Assembly: GCF_011601265.1 (NCBI RefSeq)
Contig: NZ_JAAOLX010000003.1
Span: 248,001-312,000 of the forward strand
DNA: 64,000 bases
From: Iodobacter violaceini
Lineage (GTDB): Bacteria; Pseudomonadota; Gammaproteobacteria; Burkholderiales; Chitinibacteraceae
Direction: 5' to 3'
The notes under the pieces are model-generated. The model searched no databases and was not told where the DNA came from. It saw nothing but the letters and a program-made list of their open reading frames with translations. Below, in pieces: positions 54,101 to 64,000 of this stretch (position 1 is its first letter; the number at the start of each line of letters is the position of its first letter). A program made the position numbers and the translations under genes.

Positions 54101-56662
54101 ATGAAATTCCCTTTAAAAGCACTAACCTTAGCGATTGCCAGTATCAGCTATGTATCAATTGCGGCGGCTGAAGACACCCCCAACAAAGTTCAGCGTGTTG
54201 AAGTAACAGGCTCAAGCATCAAGCGCGTTCAAAAAGAAGGTGCAGCTGCAGTTGAAACAGTAAACAAAAAAGCGCTGGAAAAAACGGCAGCCACTACAGT
54301 TCAAGAAGTCGTGAAGAACGTAGCCAGTCTCGATTTTGATGACTCTTATGAGCAAAAATCAAACTACCCCTCTGCATCAGGCAGTGCTTTTATCAGCATG
54401 CGTGGTTTAGACAGTGGCGATACCTTAATTCTTCTGGATGGGCGCCGCTTACCAAAGCACGCGATGTCTGGCGGACAGTCTTTCGATATTAATGCCTTGC
54501 CAATGTCAGCCATTGAGCGTGTAGACATCCTGAAAGATGGTGGCTCAGCTATTTATGGTGCTGATGCAGTGGCTGGTGTGGTGAACTTTATCACCAAGAA
54601 AAATTATCAGGGCGGTGAGATTCGCAGCTCGATTGGCCAATCCAGCCGTGGTGACGGCACCGAGAAAACTGCAGGTATTACAGGCGGTTTTGGTGATCTG
54701 GAAGAAGATGGCTTTAATTTCTTTGGCTCATTTGACGTACTAACTCGCGATCCAATTTTCACTAAAGACCGGGATATTTCAAAGACTGCTGACTACAGAC
54801 GTTTTGGCGGCTCTGATTTGCGCAGCAGCTACTCTCCATATGGCAACGTTCAAATCAATAAGAAATGGACACAGGTCGCTCCTGGCTGTCCTGCTGACCT
54901 AATTAAGAGCAACGGCCAGTGCTCTTATGACTTTAACCAGGACGTACTGACATTAAGCACAGGTGCAGACCGTAAAAACCTGATGATGCTTGGGCGGGTT
55001 AAAGTAAACGAAAAAACCCAAGTCTATGCTCAGTACTTATATGCAGAGAGCAATGATCATTTTGAAGCGCATCCTGCTCCAGGTGGTATGCCTTACTACA
55101 AAAATGGTCAGATGATTGATAAAGAAGGCAATGTAACAACCGACCCGGCAAAACAGGTTTATTTTAACGGTCGCTTTATGCAGCCGGGGCTGCGCATTTC
55201 CGAAAAAGAAAACAAACTCAGCAATATCGTGTTGGGTGCAGATGGCCAAATCTTTGATTTTGACTGGAGCATCGCAGGCGGTTACGGCGTAAGCACCAAC
55301 AACAATAGAGACAGCGGTGTACACAAAGGCAAATTCTTTGATGCGCTGGCTAATCAACTCATTGATCCGACTTCAAGCAACAATAATCAAGCGGTTATTG
55401 ATAGCCTGAAGATTGTTTCACAGCGCGAAGCAAAGCTTGAACAAGCGTATTTTGATGCCAAAGTAAGTGGTGAAACAGGTCTGACTCTGGGTGGCGGCGC
55501 GGTTGTGTTTGCGCTTGGCACAAGCTTCACACATGAAAAACTAACTGATATTCCTGATTATTTGCAGCAAAATGACCAGGTTTATGGTTCGATCAAGCAG
55601 GTGGTAACTGAAGGATCACGCAGTGGTAAAGCCGTGTTCGGTGAGGTGATTGTCCCTGTTCTGAAGTCATTAGAACTGCAAGCGGCCTTACGTTATGACA
55701 GCTATCAAGGTGGTAATTCCAAGTTTTCACCGCGCTTTGCTGCACGTTTCCAGCCAATTTCAAACCTGATGGTTCGCGCTTCCTATTCAGAAAGCTTCCG
55801 CATGCCAACCCTGCAGGACCTGTATCAAGGCCCATCGCAAGGCGCACATACCTTCTCAGGTTCAGAATGTGACTACCTGCCAAATCTGAGCGCTACAGAT
55901 TTGGCTGACTGCAAGAAAAACGGCGTTAATGGTCAACGCACTACCAGCAGCAACCCTGATTTAAAACCAGAAAAAGGCCAATCTATCAATCTGGGCGTGG
56001 TTGGTGAAGCAGGTCCATTCAGCGGCTCAGTTGACTGGTGGATGATCAAGAAAGACGATGTTATTTCTGATCAAACTTACCTCGAGGCACTTCAGGCAGG
56101 TCAAATTGCACCAAGTGCTGAGTATGGCTGGATGATGACCCAGAAGAAGAAAAACCGTAATAAACAAGAAAATATCGGTATTGATACCGATATGAAGCTG
56201 CGGTTCCCAACTTCACTGGCTACATTCACCTTTAGCAATAACAATAGTTATTACTTGTCGCTCAAAAAATCGAACGATACAGGTTCAATGGAAGACTGGG
56301 TTGATACCTATGGCGAACCACAATGGCGTAACACTTTCCGCTTCGATGTAGAAAAAGGCGGTTGGAGCGGTGGTGTGGGTGTACGTACTACAGCCAGCTT
56401 CCAGGATGTTAATGCAAGCCCGGATGATAAAGAAAACTACGATCCGGAAGCTAACCGTATTGCCAGTCATACTGAAGTGGATCTGACTCTGGCTTACACC
56501 GGCATCAAAAACTTGAGAATCGATGCTGCGGTGAAAAACGTATTTGACCGTATGCCTCCATACTCAAATGTTGCCTCTGGAACCTATTCGGCACCAGGCT
56601 TTGCACCACTGTATACAGCGCGTGGCAGCTTCTACCAATTAGGCGTTAAATACTCATTCTAA
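54101..56662 (+). CDS. TonB-dependent outer-membrane receptor
   Basis: 853 residues. Energy-dependent importer with a signal peptide (MKFPLKALTLAIASISYVSIAAA, 1-23) and a TonB-box-like VQRVEVTGSSIKRV (about 29-42). The plug domain (about 45-160) has LILLDGRRLP and ERVDILKDGGSAIYGADAVA, and a 22-strand barrel follows, ending YQLGVKYSF with the terminal Phe. The VEVTGSSIKR opening is typical of receptors for carbohydrates and peptides in proteobacteria as well as siderophores. Divergence from a GH20 gene suggests chito-oligosaccharides as substrate; this is inferred from context, not from the sequence. No TonB/ExbBD genes are in the window. Confidence 0.93.
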   Translation: MKFPLKALTLAIASISYVSIAAAEDTPNKVQRVEVTGSSIKRVQKEGAAAVETVNKKALEKTAATTVQEVVKNVASLDFDDSYEQKSNYPSASGSAFISMRGLDSGDTLILLDGRRLPKHAMSGGQSFDINALPMSAIERVDILKDGGSAIYGADAVAGVVNFITKKNYQGGEIRSSIGQSSRGDGTEKTAGITGGFGDLEEDGFNFFGSFDVLTRDPIFTKDRDISKTADYRRFGGSDLRSSYSPYGNVQINKKWTQVAPGCPADLIKSNGQCSYDFNQDVLTLSTGADRKNLMMLGRVKVNEKTQVYAQYLYAESNDHFEAHPAPGGMPYYKNGQMIDKEGNVTTDPAKQVYFNGRFMQPGLRISEKENKLSNIVLGADGQIFDFDWSIAGGYGVSTNNNRDSGVHKGKFFDALANQLIDPTSSNNNQAVIDSLKIVSQREAKLEQAYFDAKVSGETGLTLGGGAVVFALGTSFTHEKLTDIPDYLQQNDQVYGSIKQVVTEGSRSGKAVFGEVIVPVLKSLELQAALRYDSYQGGNSKFSPRFAARFQPISNLMVRASYSESFRMPTLQDLYQGPSQGAHTFSGSECDYLPNLSATDLADCKKNGVNGQRTTSSNPDLKPEKGQSINLGVVGEAGPFSGSVDWWMIKKDDVISDQTYLEALQAGQIAPSAEYGWMMTQKKKNRNKQENIGIDTDMKLRFPTSLATFTFSNNNSYYLSLKKSNDTGSMEDWVDTYGEPQWRNTFRFDVEKGGWSGGVGVRTTASFQDVNASPDDKENYDPEANRIASHTEVDLTLAYTGIKNLRIDAAVKNVFDRMPPYSNVASGTYSAPGFAPLYTARGSFYQLGVKYSF

Positions 56663-56683
56663 TTAAAAACCAGATGAGCCCAT

Positions 56684-56719
56684 CCCCTGCAGAGTCAGCC
56701 TGACTCTGCAGGGGATTTT
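56684..56719 (+). terminator. Intrinsic terminator of the TonB-dependent receptor gene
   Basis: Perfect 14-bp stem CCCCTGCAGAGTCA (56684-56697) against TGACTCTGCAGGGG (56701-56714), loop GCC, followed by ATTTTTATTT. It starts 22 bases after the receptor stop. Confidence 0.92.
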
Positions 56720-57110
56720 TATTTATACAGACACATCAACTGATTCATTCTTACTCCCACGGCTGCATTGGCTGCCGTTTGGGGCGAAGCAAGGCAGCGC
56801 CACATACCCAGCACCATGAACTTTTCAGCACAAAGCCACTAAGAACAGCCAGTCAAGATCAGTGACTAAAGTTGGGACTGGATCATTACTAGAAATATAT
56901 TCCGCAATAAAGCATTAACCAAAAATTAAGCATATAAAAATATTCAACCAAACAAACAGTAAGCAAAACCAAGAAAACACCTTTCGCAAGTCAGTCTAGC
57001 CTGCTAAAAATCCCATATAGTTAGATCACTTTGCCGATATTCGAGGCGAAATGAGTCGTTTTTGGGTATCATTGCGACTTCCCGAGGCTTTCCTATCAAA
57101 GATCAAAGAC
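56720..57110. other. Gap upstream of purL
   Basis: About 390 bases between the receptor terminator and the purL coding region. The right half is AT-rich and should hold the purL promoter. A weak dyad, CCAGTC/GACTGG, lies at 56849-56881. An open frame continuous with purL starts at ATG 57051. No RNA gene is recognised, and no PUR-box is visible. Confidence 0.4.
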
Positions 57111-60100
57111 ATGGCTGACGTTCTCCAATTGCGCGGCGGTACCGCGCTTTCATCTTTCCGGGTCGAAAAACTGACCGCCGCTCTGGCTGTGAAAGGTATT
57201 TCTGCGCAAATTTACGCTGAGTATTGGCACTTTGCCGAAACGAGCGCCGGGCTTACGCAGGACGAAAACACGATCCTCAGCAAGATTCTGCACTATGGCG
57301 AACCTGCTCAGCCTGAGCTGGCCACCGGCAGCCTGATGATGGTCTTGCCGCGCCTGGGGACCATTTCTCCATGGTCATCTAAAGCCACCGATATTGCCCA
57401 ACACTGTGGCCTTGGCAAAATCGCCCGTATCGAGCGCGGCGTTGTAATTTACGCCAGCAAGGAAGACGGCAGCCCATTGTCTGCAGCAGAACAAAATATT
57501 CTGTTGCCATTAATCCACGACAGAATGACTGAAGAAGTTTTCAGCAGCTTAGAAGCTGGCCGTGAGTTATTCCGCCACTTTGAGCCTCAGCCTTTGCTGA
57601 CTGTGGATATTCTCGGTGGTGGCAAAGCCGCTCTGCTTAAAGCCAATAGCGAATTTGGCCTGGCGCTCAGCGACGATGAAATTGATTACCTGGTAGAAAA
57701 CTTCAACAAGCTGGGCCGCAACCCAAGCGATGTTGAGCTCACCATGTTTGCCCAGGCTAACTCTGAGCACTGCCGCCACAAGATTTTTAACGCCGATTTT
57801 ATTATCAATGGCGAAAAACAAGATTACAGCCTGTTTGGCATGATCCGCGAAACACATAAAGCCGCACCAGCGGGCACGGTCGTGGCTTATTCAGATAACT
57901 CCTCGGTGATTGAAGGCGCAGAAATTGGCCGCTTTTATCCGCAGGCAGGCAGCGCAGAATACTCATTCAGCGCAGAGCAAACCCATATTCTGATGAAAGT
58001 GGAAACGCACAACCACCCAACCGCGATTTCCCCGTTTGCCGGTGCCGCAACCGGCTCGGGTGGTGAGATTCGCGATGAAGGCGCAACCGGCCGTGGCTCC
58101 AAGCCTAAAGCGGGCCTGGCTGGCTTTACTGTATCTAACTTAAATATCCCGGGAGCCGAACAGCCTTGGGAAGCGCAGCCTTACGGCAAGCCGGATCGCA
58201 TTGCCAGCGCGCTGGATATCATGATCGAAGGCCCGATTGGCGCTGCTGCATTTAATAATGAATTTGGCCGCCCGAATATCTGTGGTTACTTCCGTACCTT
58301 TGAAGAAGACCTGAACGGCGAGCGCCGTGGCTACCATAAGCCCATTATGATTGCCGGTGGTTTGGGCAATATCAGCGCCCTGCACGTAAAGAAAAGTGGC
58401 CTGCCGGATGGCTCGCTCCTCATCCAGATCGGCGGCCCCGGCATGCTGATTGGTATGGGCGGCAGCGCGGCCAGCTCGATGGCGACTGGCGACAATGCAG
58501 CCAATCTGGATTTCGATTCCGTACAACGCGGCAACCCGGAAATCCAGCGCCGTGCGCAGGAAGTGATCGACCGCTGCTGGCAGCTGGGTGCAAATAACCC
58601 GGTCCTGTCGATTCACGATGTGGGCGCGGGTGGTATTTCCAATGCCTTCCCTGAGCTGGTGAACGATGCAGGCCAGGGCGCGGTGTTTAATCTGCGCAAA
58701 GTGAATATCGAAGAAAAAGGCATGGCGCCTAAGGAAATCTGGTCTAACGAGAGCCAGGAGCGCTATGTACTGGCGATCGATCCTAAAGACTTGCTGGCCT
58801 TTGAAGCGATTTGCGAACGTGAGCGCTGCCCGTTTGCCGTGGTTGGCCGTGTTACCGATGAAAAACAACTGGTGCTGGCTGACGATCATTTCGATAACAA
58901 GCCTGTCGATATGCCGATGAATGTCTTACTCGGCAAACCACCAAAAATGACACGCGATGTGAGCCGCATTACACCAGAGCTGACTGCTTTTGACGCTTCT
59001 GACATAGAGCTGAAAGAAGCCGCTTACCGTGTATTACGTTTGCCATCGGTTGCAGATAAATCTTTCCTGATTAATATTGGCGATCGCACCGTGGGCGGCT
59101 TTACCGCACGCGATCAGATGGTTGGCCCGTGGCAAGTACCGGTGGCCGATGTAGCCGTTACCGCGATGGCTTACGATAGCTATTTAGGCGAAGCCATGGC
59201 AATGGGTGAGCGCACACCGCTGGCGCTGATTTCCGGCCCGGCTTCCGGCCGCATGGCCGTCGGTGAGGCTCTGACCAATATTGCCGCTGCACCGATTCGT
59301 CAGCTGTCTGATGTAAAACTGTCTGCAAACTGGATGGCCCCCGCTGGCCATGCTGGCGAAGATGCTAATCTGTATGACACCGTGCAAGCTGTCGGCTTAG
59401 AGCTGTGCCGCGAGCTGGGCGTATCGATTCCGGTGGGTAAAGATTCATTATCAATGAAGACCGTCTGGGATGAGGCAGGCAAAGCGAAACAAGTAGTCGC
59501 ACCGCTTTCCTTAGTGATTTCTGCCTTTGCTCCGGTGACCGATGTACGCAAAACACTGACGCCAGAGCTGCAGACCAATGTTGATTCTGATCTGATCCTG
59601 ATCGACTTGGGCGATGGCAAGTGCCGCCTCGGTGGCTCTGCCCTGGCGCAAGTTTATAAGCAGGTTGGTAATAGCGCACCGGATATCGTGAATGTGCCGC
59701 ACCTGAAGTCATTCTTCAGCACCGTGCAACAGCTGAATGCCGAAGGCAAATTGCTGGCCTACCACGACAGATCAGATGGCGGTTTGTTTGCCACGATTGC
59801 TGAAATGATGTTTGCCAGCCACGTTGGTGTAACGCTGGAAGTAGACGAGCTGTGTATTGAGCGCCGTCGCCGTCAGCGCCAGCAAAATGAATTCACCGCC
59901 GAAGATGTTGTTCGTGAAGCCAATGCCCGCGTAATGGGCGTGCTGTTTAACGAAGAGCTGGGCGCAGTATTGCAAGTGAAGCGCTCTGATACTGCTGCTG
60001 TGATTGCCGCATTTGCTAATGTGGATATTCGCTCTGAGCTGCACGTGATCGGCAGTACCAACCACGACGACAAGCTCAAAATCAAGGCGCGAAACCGCCT

Positions 60101-61061
60101 GGTTCTGGAAGAATCGCGTGTTGATCTGCATAAAGCATGGTCGGAAACCAGCTGGCGTATTCAGCGCCTGCGGGATAATCCTGCCGGTGCCGATGCAGAA
60201 TACGCACGCCTCAGCGATAAGCAGGAAAAAGGCTTATTCGCCAAGCTGAGCTTTGATCAGAACGAAGATATTGCAGCGCCATTTATCGGCAGCGGCATTC
60301 GTCCAAAGATCGCCGTGCTGCGTGAGCAAGGCGTTAACGGTCATGTAGAAATGGCTGCCGCATTTACCCGTGCAGGCTTTACGGCCGTAGACGTACACAT
60401 GAGCGATGTGATTTCTGGCCGTGTGCAACTGGCAGGCTTCCAGGGCTTAGCCGCTTGCGGTGGCTTCAGCTACGGCGATGTACTGGGTGCGGGCGAAGGC
60501 TGGGCAAAATCGATTCTGTTTAATGCTGCAGCCCGCGCACAATTTGAAGCCTTCTTTGGCCGCTCAGATACCTTTGGTTTGGGTGTGTGTAACGGCTGCC
60601 AGATGATGGCGAATCTCTCCGGTATTATCCCTGGCGCTGCGCACTGGCCTAAATTCACCCGTAATCAGAGCGAGCAGTTTGAAGCACGCCTGGTGATGGC
60701 TGAGCTGACAAAATCCCCATCGCTGTTCTTCAGCGAAATGGCCGGCAGCCGTATGCCTGTGGTGGTATCGCATGGCGAAGGCTTTGCCAACTTCAGCCAG
60801 CAGGGCGATATCAGCAAGGCGCTGGTGGCCATGCGTTATGTAGACAGCCATGGTAAAACCACCGAAGCCTACCCGGCTAATCCAAACGGCAGCCCGCAGG
60901 GGATTGCTGGTGTCACCACCGCTGATGGCCGCTTCAGCATCATGATGCCGCACCCGGAACGCGTATTCCGCACCTTGCAAAACTCATGGCACCCAAGCGA
61001 TTGGGCGGAAGATGGCGCATGGATGCGCATGTTCCGTAATGCTCGTAAATTTGTTGGCTGA
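57111..61061 (+). CDS. purL: Phosphoribosylformylglycinamidine synthase
   Basis: 1316 residues, the single-chain large form found in beta- and gammaproteobacteria. It makes FGAM from FGAR, glutamine and ATP in purine synthesis. N-terminal domain (about 1-150), FGAM synthase core with two AIRS-like ATP domains (signatures [42 protein letters not shown]), and a C-terminal class I glutaminase with the Cys nucleophile in [12 protein letters not shown] and [15 protein letters not shown] for His-Glu. The start at 57111 ([21 protein letters not shown]-type opening) matches family N-termini; ATG 57051 has a better GAGG but adds 20 residues outside the family. Monocistronic, with its own terminator. 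Confidence 0.96.
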   Translation: MADVLQLRGGTALSSFRVEKLTAALAVKGISAQIYAEYWHFAETSAGLTQDENTILSKILHYGEPAQPELATGSLMMVLPRLGTISPWSSKATDIAQHCGLGKIARIERGVVIYASKEDGSPLSAAEQNILLPLIHDRMTEEVFSSLEAGRELFRHFEPQPLLTVDILGGGKAALLKANSEFGLALSDDEIDYLVENFNKLGRNPSDVELTMFAQANSEHCRHKIFNADFIINGEKQDYSLFGMIRETHKAAPAGTVVAYSDNSSVIEGAEIGRFYPQAGSAEYSFSAEQTHILMKVETHNHPTAISPFAGAATGSGGEIRDEGATGRGSKPKAGLAGFTVSNLNIPGAEQPWEAQPYGKPDRIASALDIMIEGPIGAAAFNNEFGRPNICGYFRTFEEDLNGERRGYHKPIMIAGGLGNISALHVKKSGLPDGSLLIQIGGPGMLIGMGGSAASSMATGDNAANLDFDSVQRGNPEIQRRAQEVIDRCWQLGANNPVLSIHDVGAGGISNAFPELVNDAGQGAVFNLRKVNIEEKGMAPKEIWSNESQERYVLAIDPKDLLAFEAICERERCPFAVVGRVTDEKQLVLADDHFDNKPVDMPMNVLLGKPPKMTRDVSRITPELTAFDASDIELKEAAYRVLRLPSVADKSFLINIGDRTVGGFTARDQMVGPWQVPVADVAVTAMAYDSYLGEAMAMGERTPLALISGPASGRMAVGEALTNIAAAPIRQLSDVKLSANWMAPAGHAGEDANLYDTVQAVGLELCRELGVSIPVGKDSLSMKTVWDEAGKAKQVVAPLSLVISAFAPVTDVRKTLTPELQTNVDSDLILIDLGDGKCRLGGSALAQVYKQVGNSAPDIVNVPHLKSFFSTVQQLNAEGKLLAYHDRSDGGLFATIAEMMFASHVGVTLEVDELCIERRRRQRQQNEFTAEDVVREANARVMGVLFNEELGAVLQVKRSDTAAVIAAFANVDIRSELHVIGSTNHDDKLKIKARNRLVLEESRVDLHKAWSETSWRIQRLRDNPAGADAEYARLSDKQEKGLFAKLSFDQNEDIAAPFIGSGIRPKIAVLREQGVNGHVEMAAAFTRAGFTAVDVHMSDVISGRVQLAGFQGLAACGGFSYGDVLGAGEGWAKSILFNAAARAQFEAFFGRSDTFGLGVCNGCQMMANLSGIIPGAAHWPKFTRNQSEQFEARLVMAELTKSPSLFFSEMAGSRMPVVVSHGEGFANFSQQGDISKALVAMRYVDSHGKTTEAYPANPNGSPQGIAGVTTADGRFSIMMPHPERVFRTLQNSWHPSDWAEDGAWMRMFRNARKFVG

Positions 61062-61080
61062 TCGCTGCACAGCCCAAGTA

Positions 61081-61109
61081 AAAACCGGCCTGTGAAGGCC
61101 GGTTTTTTT
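61081..61109 (+). terminator. Intrinsic terminator of purL
   Basis: Perfect 11-bp stem, AAAACCGGCCT against AGGCCGGTTTT, loop GTGA, followed by T3. It starts 19 bases after the purL stop. Confidence 0.9.
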
Positions 61110-61190
61110 ATGGAAAAATAACGGCTGACAAAACGCTGTGCAACGCTTACTGTATTTCACGCCCTGCAAAACTCATTTCAAAAAGTGCCC

Positions 61191-61745
61191 ATGCCCAAAA
61201 TCATTGAACTCACCACCAAGCGCCTGCGCTTACGCCAATGGCAGGCGTCAGATACTGAAACTTTTGCTCAAATGAGCAGCGACCCGAGGGTGATGGAATA
61301 TCTGCTCGGCCCTGTCGATGCAGCGGCCAGCCTGGCGCTTCAAGAGCGGATTGCAGATCTCATTACGGAAAGAGGATGGGGGTTTTGGGCGCTGGAGCTG
61401 AAGGAAACGCAGCAATTTATTGGCTTTACCGGCCTGCATATTCCGATTCCCGGGCTGCCGTTTTCACCCTGTGTAGAAATAGGCTGGCGGCTGGCTTTTG
61501 ATTATTGGGGCCAAGGTTATGCTGGCGAGGCGGCAAGGGCCGCTTTAGATTTTGGCTTTAATGCCCTGCAACTGGATGAGATTGTGTCCTTCACCGCCCT
61601 GCCTAATCTGCGCTCACAGAGCCTGATGCAAAAGCTGGGTATGCAGCGTGATCCCCAAACCTTTATGCACCCCCAAGTGGCAGAGGGCCATCCCCTGCAA
61701 GAACACTGCCTTTATCGCCTGAGTAAGCCTCAGAATGCAAAATAA
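61191..61745 (+). CDS. GNAT family N-acetyltransferase (RimJ/RimL-like)
   Basis: 184 residues. Transfers an acetyl group from acetyl-CoA to an amine, possibly a protein N-terminus or small molecule. N-terminal TKRLRLRQWQASDTETFAQM (about 8-27) is the RimJ/L opening; CVEIGWRLAFDYWGQGYAGE (about 99-118) carries the acetyl-CoA loop, and IVSFTALPNLRSQSLMQKLG (about 133-152) the following helix. ATG 61191 is preferred to a GTG two codons earlier. The 3' end overlaps the YdcF-like gene by 11 bases, so the two form a unit. Substrate unknown. Confidence 0.88.
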   Translation: MPKIIELTTKRLRLRQWQASDTETFAQMSSDPRVMEYLLGPVDAAASLALQERIADLITERGWGFWALELKETQQFIGFTGLHIPIPGLPFSPCVEIGWRLAFDYWGQGYAGEAARAALDFGFNALQLDEIVSFTALPNLRSQSLMQKLGMQRDPQTFMHPQVAEGHPLQEHCLYRLSKPQNAK

Positions 61746-62496
61746 ATGGCTGGCACGATTACAAATACTTACTGGCAGTATCTTGCTCATTGATGCGCTG
61801 GCATTGTTTAGCGTGGCTAAATTTAATGCAGGTACTGTTTTCCCTGCCATTCTGGGTTTGGGTTTATTGAGCTACAGCCTGCAGCACGCCGGGTGGCAGC
61901 GCTGGCTGACCACAAAGCGCTACCGGCAGCGGTTATGGCCCTGGTTTAAATTATTAGCGGCGCTATGGCTGATCTCTTTGCTGGCTTTTTTCTGCACACT
62001 GGCCATACCAGATCGCATCCAAAACCTGCCCTCAACACTGATTGTGCTGGGCTCAGGCCTCGATGGAACCCAACCCAGCCCCATGCTGCGTGCCCGCCTG
62101 GATACTGCCCTGATTTATGCGGCGCAATATCCCAAGGCTCAGATTGTGGTTTCTGGCGGCCAGGGTTTCAGCGAGGAAATCAGTGAAGCCGATGCCATGC
62201 AGCGCTATCTGCTGGCACGCGGCATTGCCCGGCAGCGCATCATGCAAGAAAACCAGAGCACCAGCACAGAAGAAAACCTGTTGTTCAGCTATCGCCTGCT
62301 GAAAGAAAAAGCAGCCGGGCCCGTGCTCATTATCACCAATGATTTTCACACTTTACGCGCATCCAAAATTGCCAGAAAACAAGGGTTTCCCATTGTAGAT
62401 TTTGCATCGGCCCCCACCCCGCTGGCCATTCGCTATAACGCATGGCTGCGCGAATACTTTGCTTTTGCAAGCTCCTGGTTATTGGGTGAGCTTTAA
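61735..62496 (+). CDS. YdcF/ElyC/SanA-type DUF218 membrane protein
   Basis: 253 residues. Two or three hydrophobic segments in the first 90 residues (about 10-55 and 70-92) are followed by the DUF218 domain (about 100-250). Motifs: LIVLGSGLDG (about 102-111), VVSGGQGFSEEISEADAMQRYL with the conserved SEA (about 138-158), ENQSTSTEENL and ITNDFHTLRASKIARKQG. SanA and ElyC members influence envelope polysaccharides and vancomycin sensitivity, but the reaction is not known. It overlaps the GNAT gene by 11 bases. Confidence 0.87.
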   Translation: MQNKWLARLQILTGSILLIDALALFSVAKFNAGTVFPAILGLGLLSYSLQHAGWQRWLTTKRYRQRLWPWFKLLAALWLISLLAFFCTLAIPDRIQNLPSTLIVLGSGLDGTQPSPMLRARLDTALIYAAQYPKAQIVVSGGQGFSEEISEADAMQRYLLARGIARQRIMQENQSTSTEENLLFSYRLLKEKAAGPVLIITNDFHTLRASKIARKQGFPIVDFASAPTPLAIRYNAWLREYFAFASSWLLGEL

Positions 62497-62664
62497 CATT
62501 AATTACAAACAACCCATTAAAGATTGACAGCAACGTTAATATTTAAAGCGCAAGCTCGCTATCTATAGCTTAATTTAGTCTAAAGAAAATAATAAAAATT
62601 GGTTTTTGGTCTAAATAAAAATGCTAAAGTTTCCAACGAACTTTCCATCCCCCGGAGGCTTTGT

Positions 62665-63936
62665 ATGAAGTTTGATACGCTTGCTCTGCACGCTGGTTAT
62701 GAAATTGATCCCACTACCAAATCAGTTGCGGTGCCGATTTACCAGACCACCAGCTACGCTTTTGACGACACACAGCATGGTGCGGATTTATTTGATTTAA
62801 AAGTGAAAGGCAATATCTATACGCGGATTATGAACCCCACTTCCGACGTATTAGAGCAACGTATTGCAGCGCTGGAAGGCGGCATTGGCGCGCTGGCACT
62901 GGCTTCAGGGCAAGCCGCCATTACCTACGCCATTCTGACCATTGCCGAAGCAGGCGATAATATTATTGCTACCTCAGCGCTTTATGGCGGCACTTATAAT
63001 CTCTTTGCCCATACCCTGCCGCAATATGGCATCACCGTGCAGTTTGTTGATGCAAATGATCCGCAATCTGCTGCTGCGCTGATTAATGAGCGTACCAAGG
63101 CTATTTATTGCGAATCCATCGGTAACCCGCTGGGCAATGTGGTCGATTTTGCCGCCTTTGCCGCAGTGGCCCATGCAGGCGGCGTGCCGCTAATTGTGGA
63201 CAATACCGTTCCTACGCCATATCTCACCCGCCCCTTTGAGCATGGCGCAGATATTGTGGTGCATTCGCTGACCAAATATATCGGCGGCCACGGCAACAGC
63301 ATTGGCGGCATTATTGTCGACAGCGGAAAATTCCCGTGGGCAGATCACAAGCAACGCTTTAATCGCCTGAACGAGCCGGAAATCAGCTATCACGGCGTGG
63401 TTTACACCGAGGCCTTGGGGCTTGCTGCCTTTATCGGCCGTGCCCGCACCGTGCCGCTCAGGAATATGGGCGCGGCGATTTCCCCGTTTAATAGCTTTTT
63501 GATTCTGCAAGGCCTGGAAACTCTGGCGCTGCGCATGGACAGGCACGTAGAAAACGCCCTGAAAGTGGCGCAATTCCTGCAGGGCCATAGCAAAGTAGAG
63601 TGGGTGAATTACGCAGGCCTGCCCAATCATCCATCGCATGCTTTGGTGCAAAAATACTTTGGCGGTAAGGCTTCCGGCCTGTTGACCTTTGGTGTAAAAG
63701 GCGGCGCTGCAGCGGGAGCGCGTTTCCAGGATGCACTGCAACTGATTACCCGCCTCGTGAATATCGGCGACGCCAAATCACTGGCTTGCCACCCAGCCAG
63801 CACCACTCACCGCCAGCTTACACCTGAGGAATTGGCCAAAGCCGGGGTGAGCGAAGATATGGTGAGATTGTCGATTGGTATCGAGCATATCGACGATATT
63901 CTGGATGACCTGGAGCAGGCGCTGGCGGCGGCTTAG
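62665..63936 (+). CDS. metY: O-acetylhomoserine aminocarboxypropyltransferase (sulfhydrylase)
   Basis: 423 residues, the typical length of MetY. A PLP enzyme that makes homocysteine from O-acetylhomoserine and sulfide. The Cys/Met-metabolism PLP family segments are [14 protein letters not shown] (about 18-31), the phosphate-binding [20 protein letters not shown] (about 52-71), the aromatic [11 protein letters not shown] (about 105-115), the Asp in [11 protein letters not shown] (about 179-189) and the Schiff-base Lys in [16 protein letters not shown] (about 201-216). ATG 62665 is fixed by a perfect GGAGG (62654-62658) six bases upstream. Cystathionine gamma-synthase is less likely at this length. 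Confidence 0.94.
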   Translation: MKFDTLALHAGYEIDPTTKSVAVPIYQTTSYAFDDTQHGADLFDLKVKGNIYTRIMNPTSDVLEQRIAALEGGIGALALASGQAAITYAILTIAEAGDNIIATSALYGGTYNLFAHTLPQYGITVQFVDANDPQSAAALINERTKAIYCESIGNPLGNVVDFAAFAAVAHAGGVPLIVDNTVPTPYLTRPFEHGADIVVHSLTKYIGGHGNSIGGIIVDSGKFPWADHKQRFNRLNEPEISYHGVVYTEALGLAAFIGRARTVPLRNMGAAISPFNSFLILQGLETLALRMDRHVENALKVAQFLQGHSKVEWVNYAGLPNHPSHALVQKYFGGKASGLLTFGVKGGAAAGARFQDALQLITRLVNIGDAKSLACHPASTTHRQLTPEELAKAGVSEDMVRLSIGIEHIDDILDDLEQALAAA

Positions 63937-64000
63937 CAGGAACGGGCCTCAGCCTATCTGCAGAAGCGAGTGAAACCCTGGAATAGGGTTAAATAAATTA
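63937..64000. other. Window end, no gene
   Basis: 64 bases after the metY stop. A short GTTT-like dyad, AACCCTGGAATAGGGTT (63975-63991), may be the start of a terminator, but the window ends before it can be judged. Confidence 0.35.

Noticed and set aside
58140-58889. 249-codon minus-strand open frame inside purL
   Set aside because: Antisense to a highly conserved part of purL; composition is that of a shadow frame.
62497-62664. Possible SAM riboswitch or MetR site upstream of metY
   Set aside because: No conserved riboswitch core or MetR half-sites could be seen; a TTGACA at about 62527 lacks a -10 at proper spacing.
1-64000. CRISPR arrays, insertion sequences, prophage or integrase genes
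   Set aside because: No regularly spaced repeats, transposase or integrase-like proteins were found anywhere in the window.

Overview
The window looks like chromosome of a Gram-negative betaproteobacterium, most likely order Neisseriales (an Iodobacter/Chromobacterium-type organism). The evidence is a methanolan-type eps locus with exosortase B, the rpsU-yqeY-dnaG-rpoD block, chitin-oligosaccharide genes, a cpsG/gmm/manC set and moderate base composition that falls to clearly AT-rich inside the polysaccharide genes. The genus is a guess; the class is fairly secure. No phage, insertion sequence, CRISPR array or integrase is visible.

Layout. 0-11.5 kb is mixed housekeeping: the 3' part of an M3 peptidase, two convergent GGDEF diguanylate cyclases, mpl, a PIG-L deacetylase, a GH18 hydrolase, ridA, a fatty-acid desaturase, an MscS channel with rfaE2, and a CinA-like protein. 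11.6-40.2 kb is one long minus-strand exopolysaccharide (EPS) locus, read from epsL (40.2 kb) down to cpsG (11.6 kb). Its order is outer-membrane barrel epsL, initiating transferase epsB, PPIase lipoprotein epsD, export protein epsE, an unannotated 36-codon ORF, chain-length protein epsF, degenerate kinase epsG, exosortase xrtB, epsI, gmd, fcl, flippase, two GT4 transferases, a secreted beta-helix protein, GT2, an EpsG-type polymerase, a polysaccharide deacetylase, three GT4, a WecG/TagA transferase, ugd, manC, gmm and cpsG. 41-46 kb is a CAU-anticodon tRNA behind the macromolecular-synthesis operon (rpsU, yqeY, dnaG, rpoD). 46.3-64 kb holds tsaD, a FAH-family gene, a CobD/CbiB-like membrane protein, sodB, a secreted pyroglutamyl-peptidase-like protein, a GH20 hexosaminidase divergent from a TonB-dependent receptor, purL, a GNAT acetyltransferase, a YdcF-like protein and metY.

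How they work together. The EPS locus supplies GDP-mannose (manC, cpsG), GDP-fucose (gmd, fcl) and UDP-glucuronate (ugd), so a fucose- and glucuronate-containing polymer is predicted. EpsB starts the lipid-linked unit, up to seven transferases extend it, and flippase, EpsG-type polymerase, EpsF/EpsG, EpsE and EpsL polymerise and export it. Exosortase B is present but no PEP-CTERM substrate is encoded here. GH20, GH18 and the TonB receptor suggest uptake and cytoplasmic cleavage of N-acetylglucosamine oligomers.

Best leads: the 36-codon ORF locked between epsE and epsF by stop/start overlaps at both ends; EpsG with its Walker A lysine and serine lost; a secreted peptidase-C15 homologue with Ser where the catalytic Cys should be; a GH141-like beta-helix protein inside a GDP-fucose EPS locus; and exosortase B without a local substrate.
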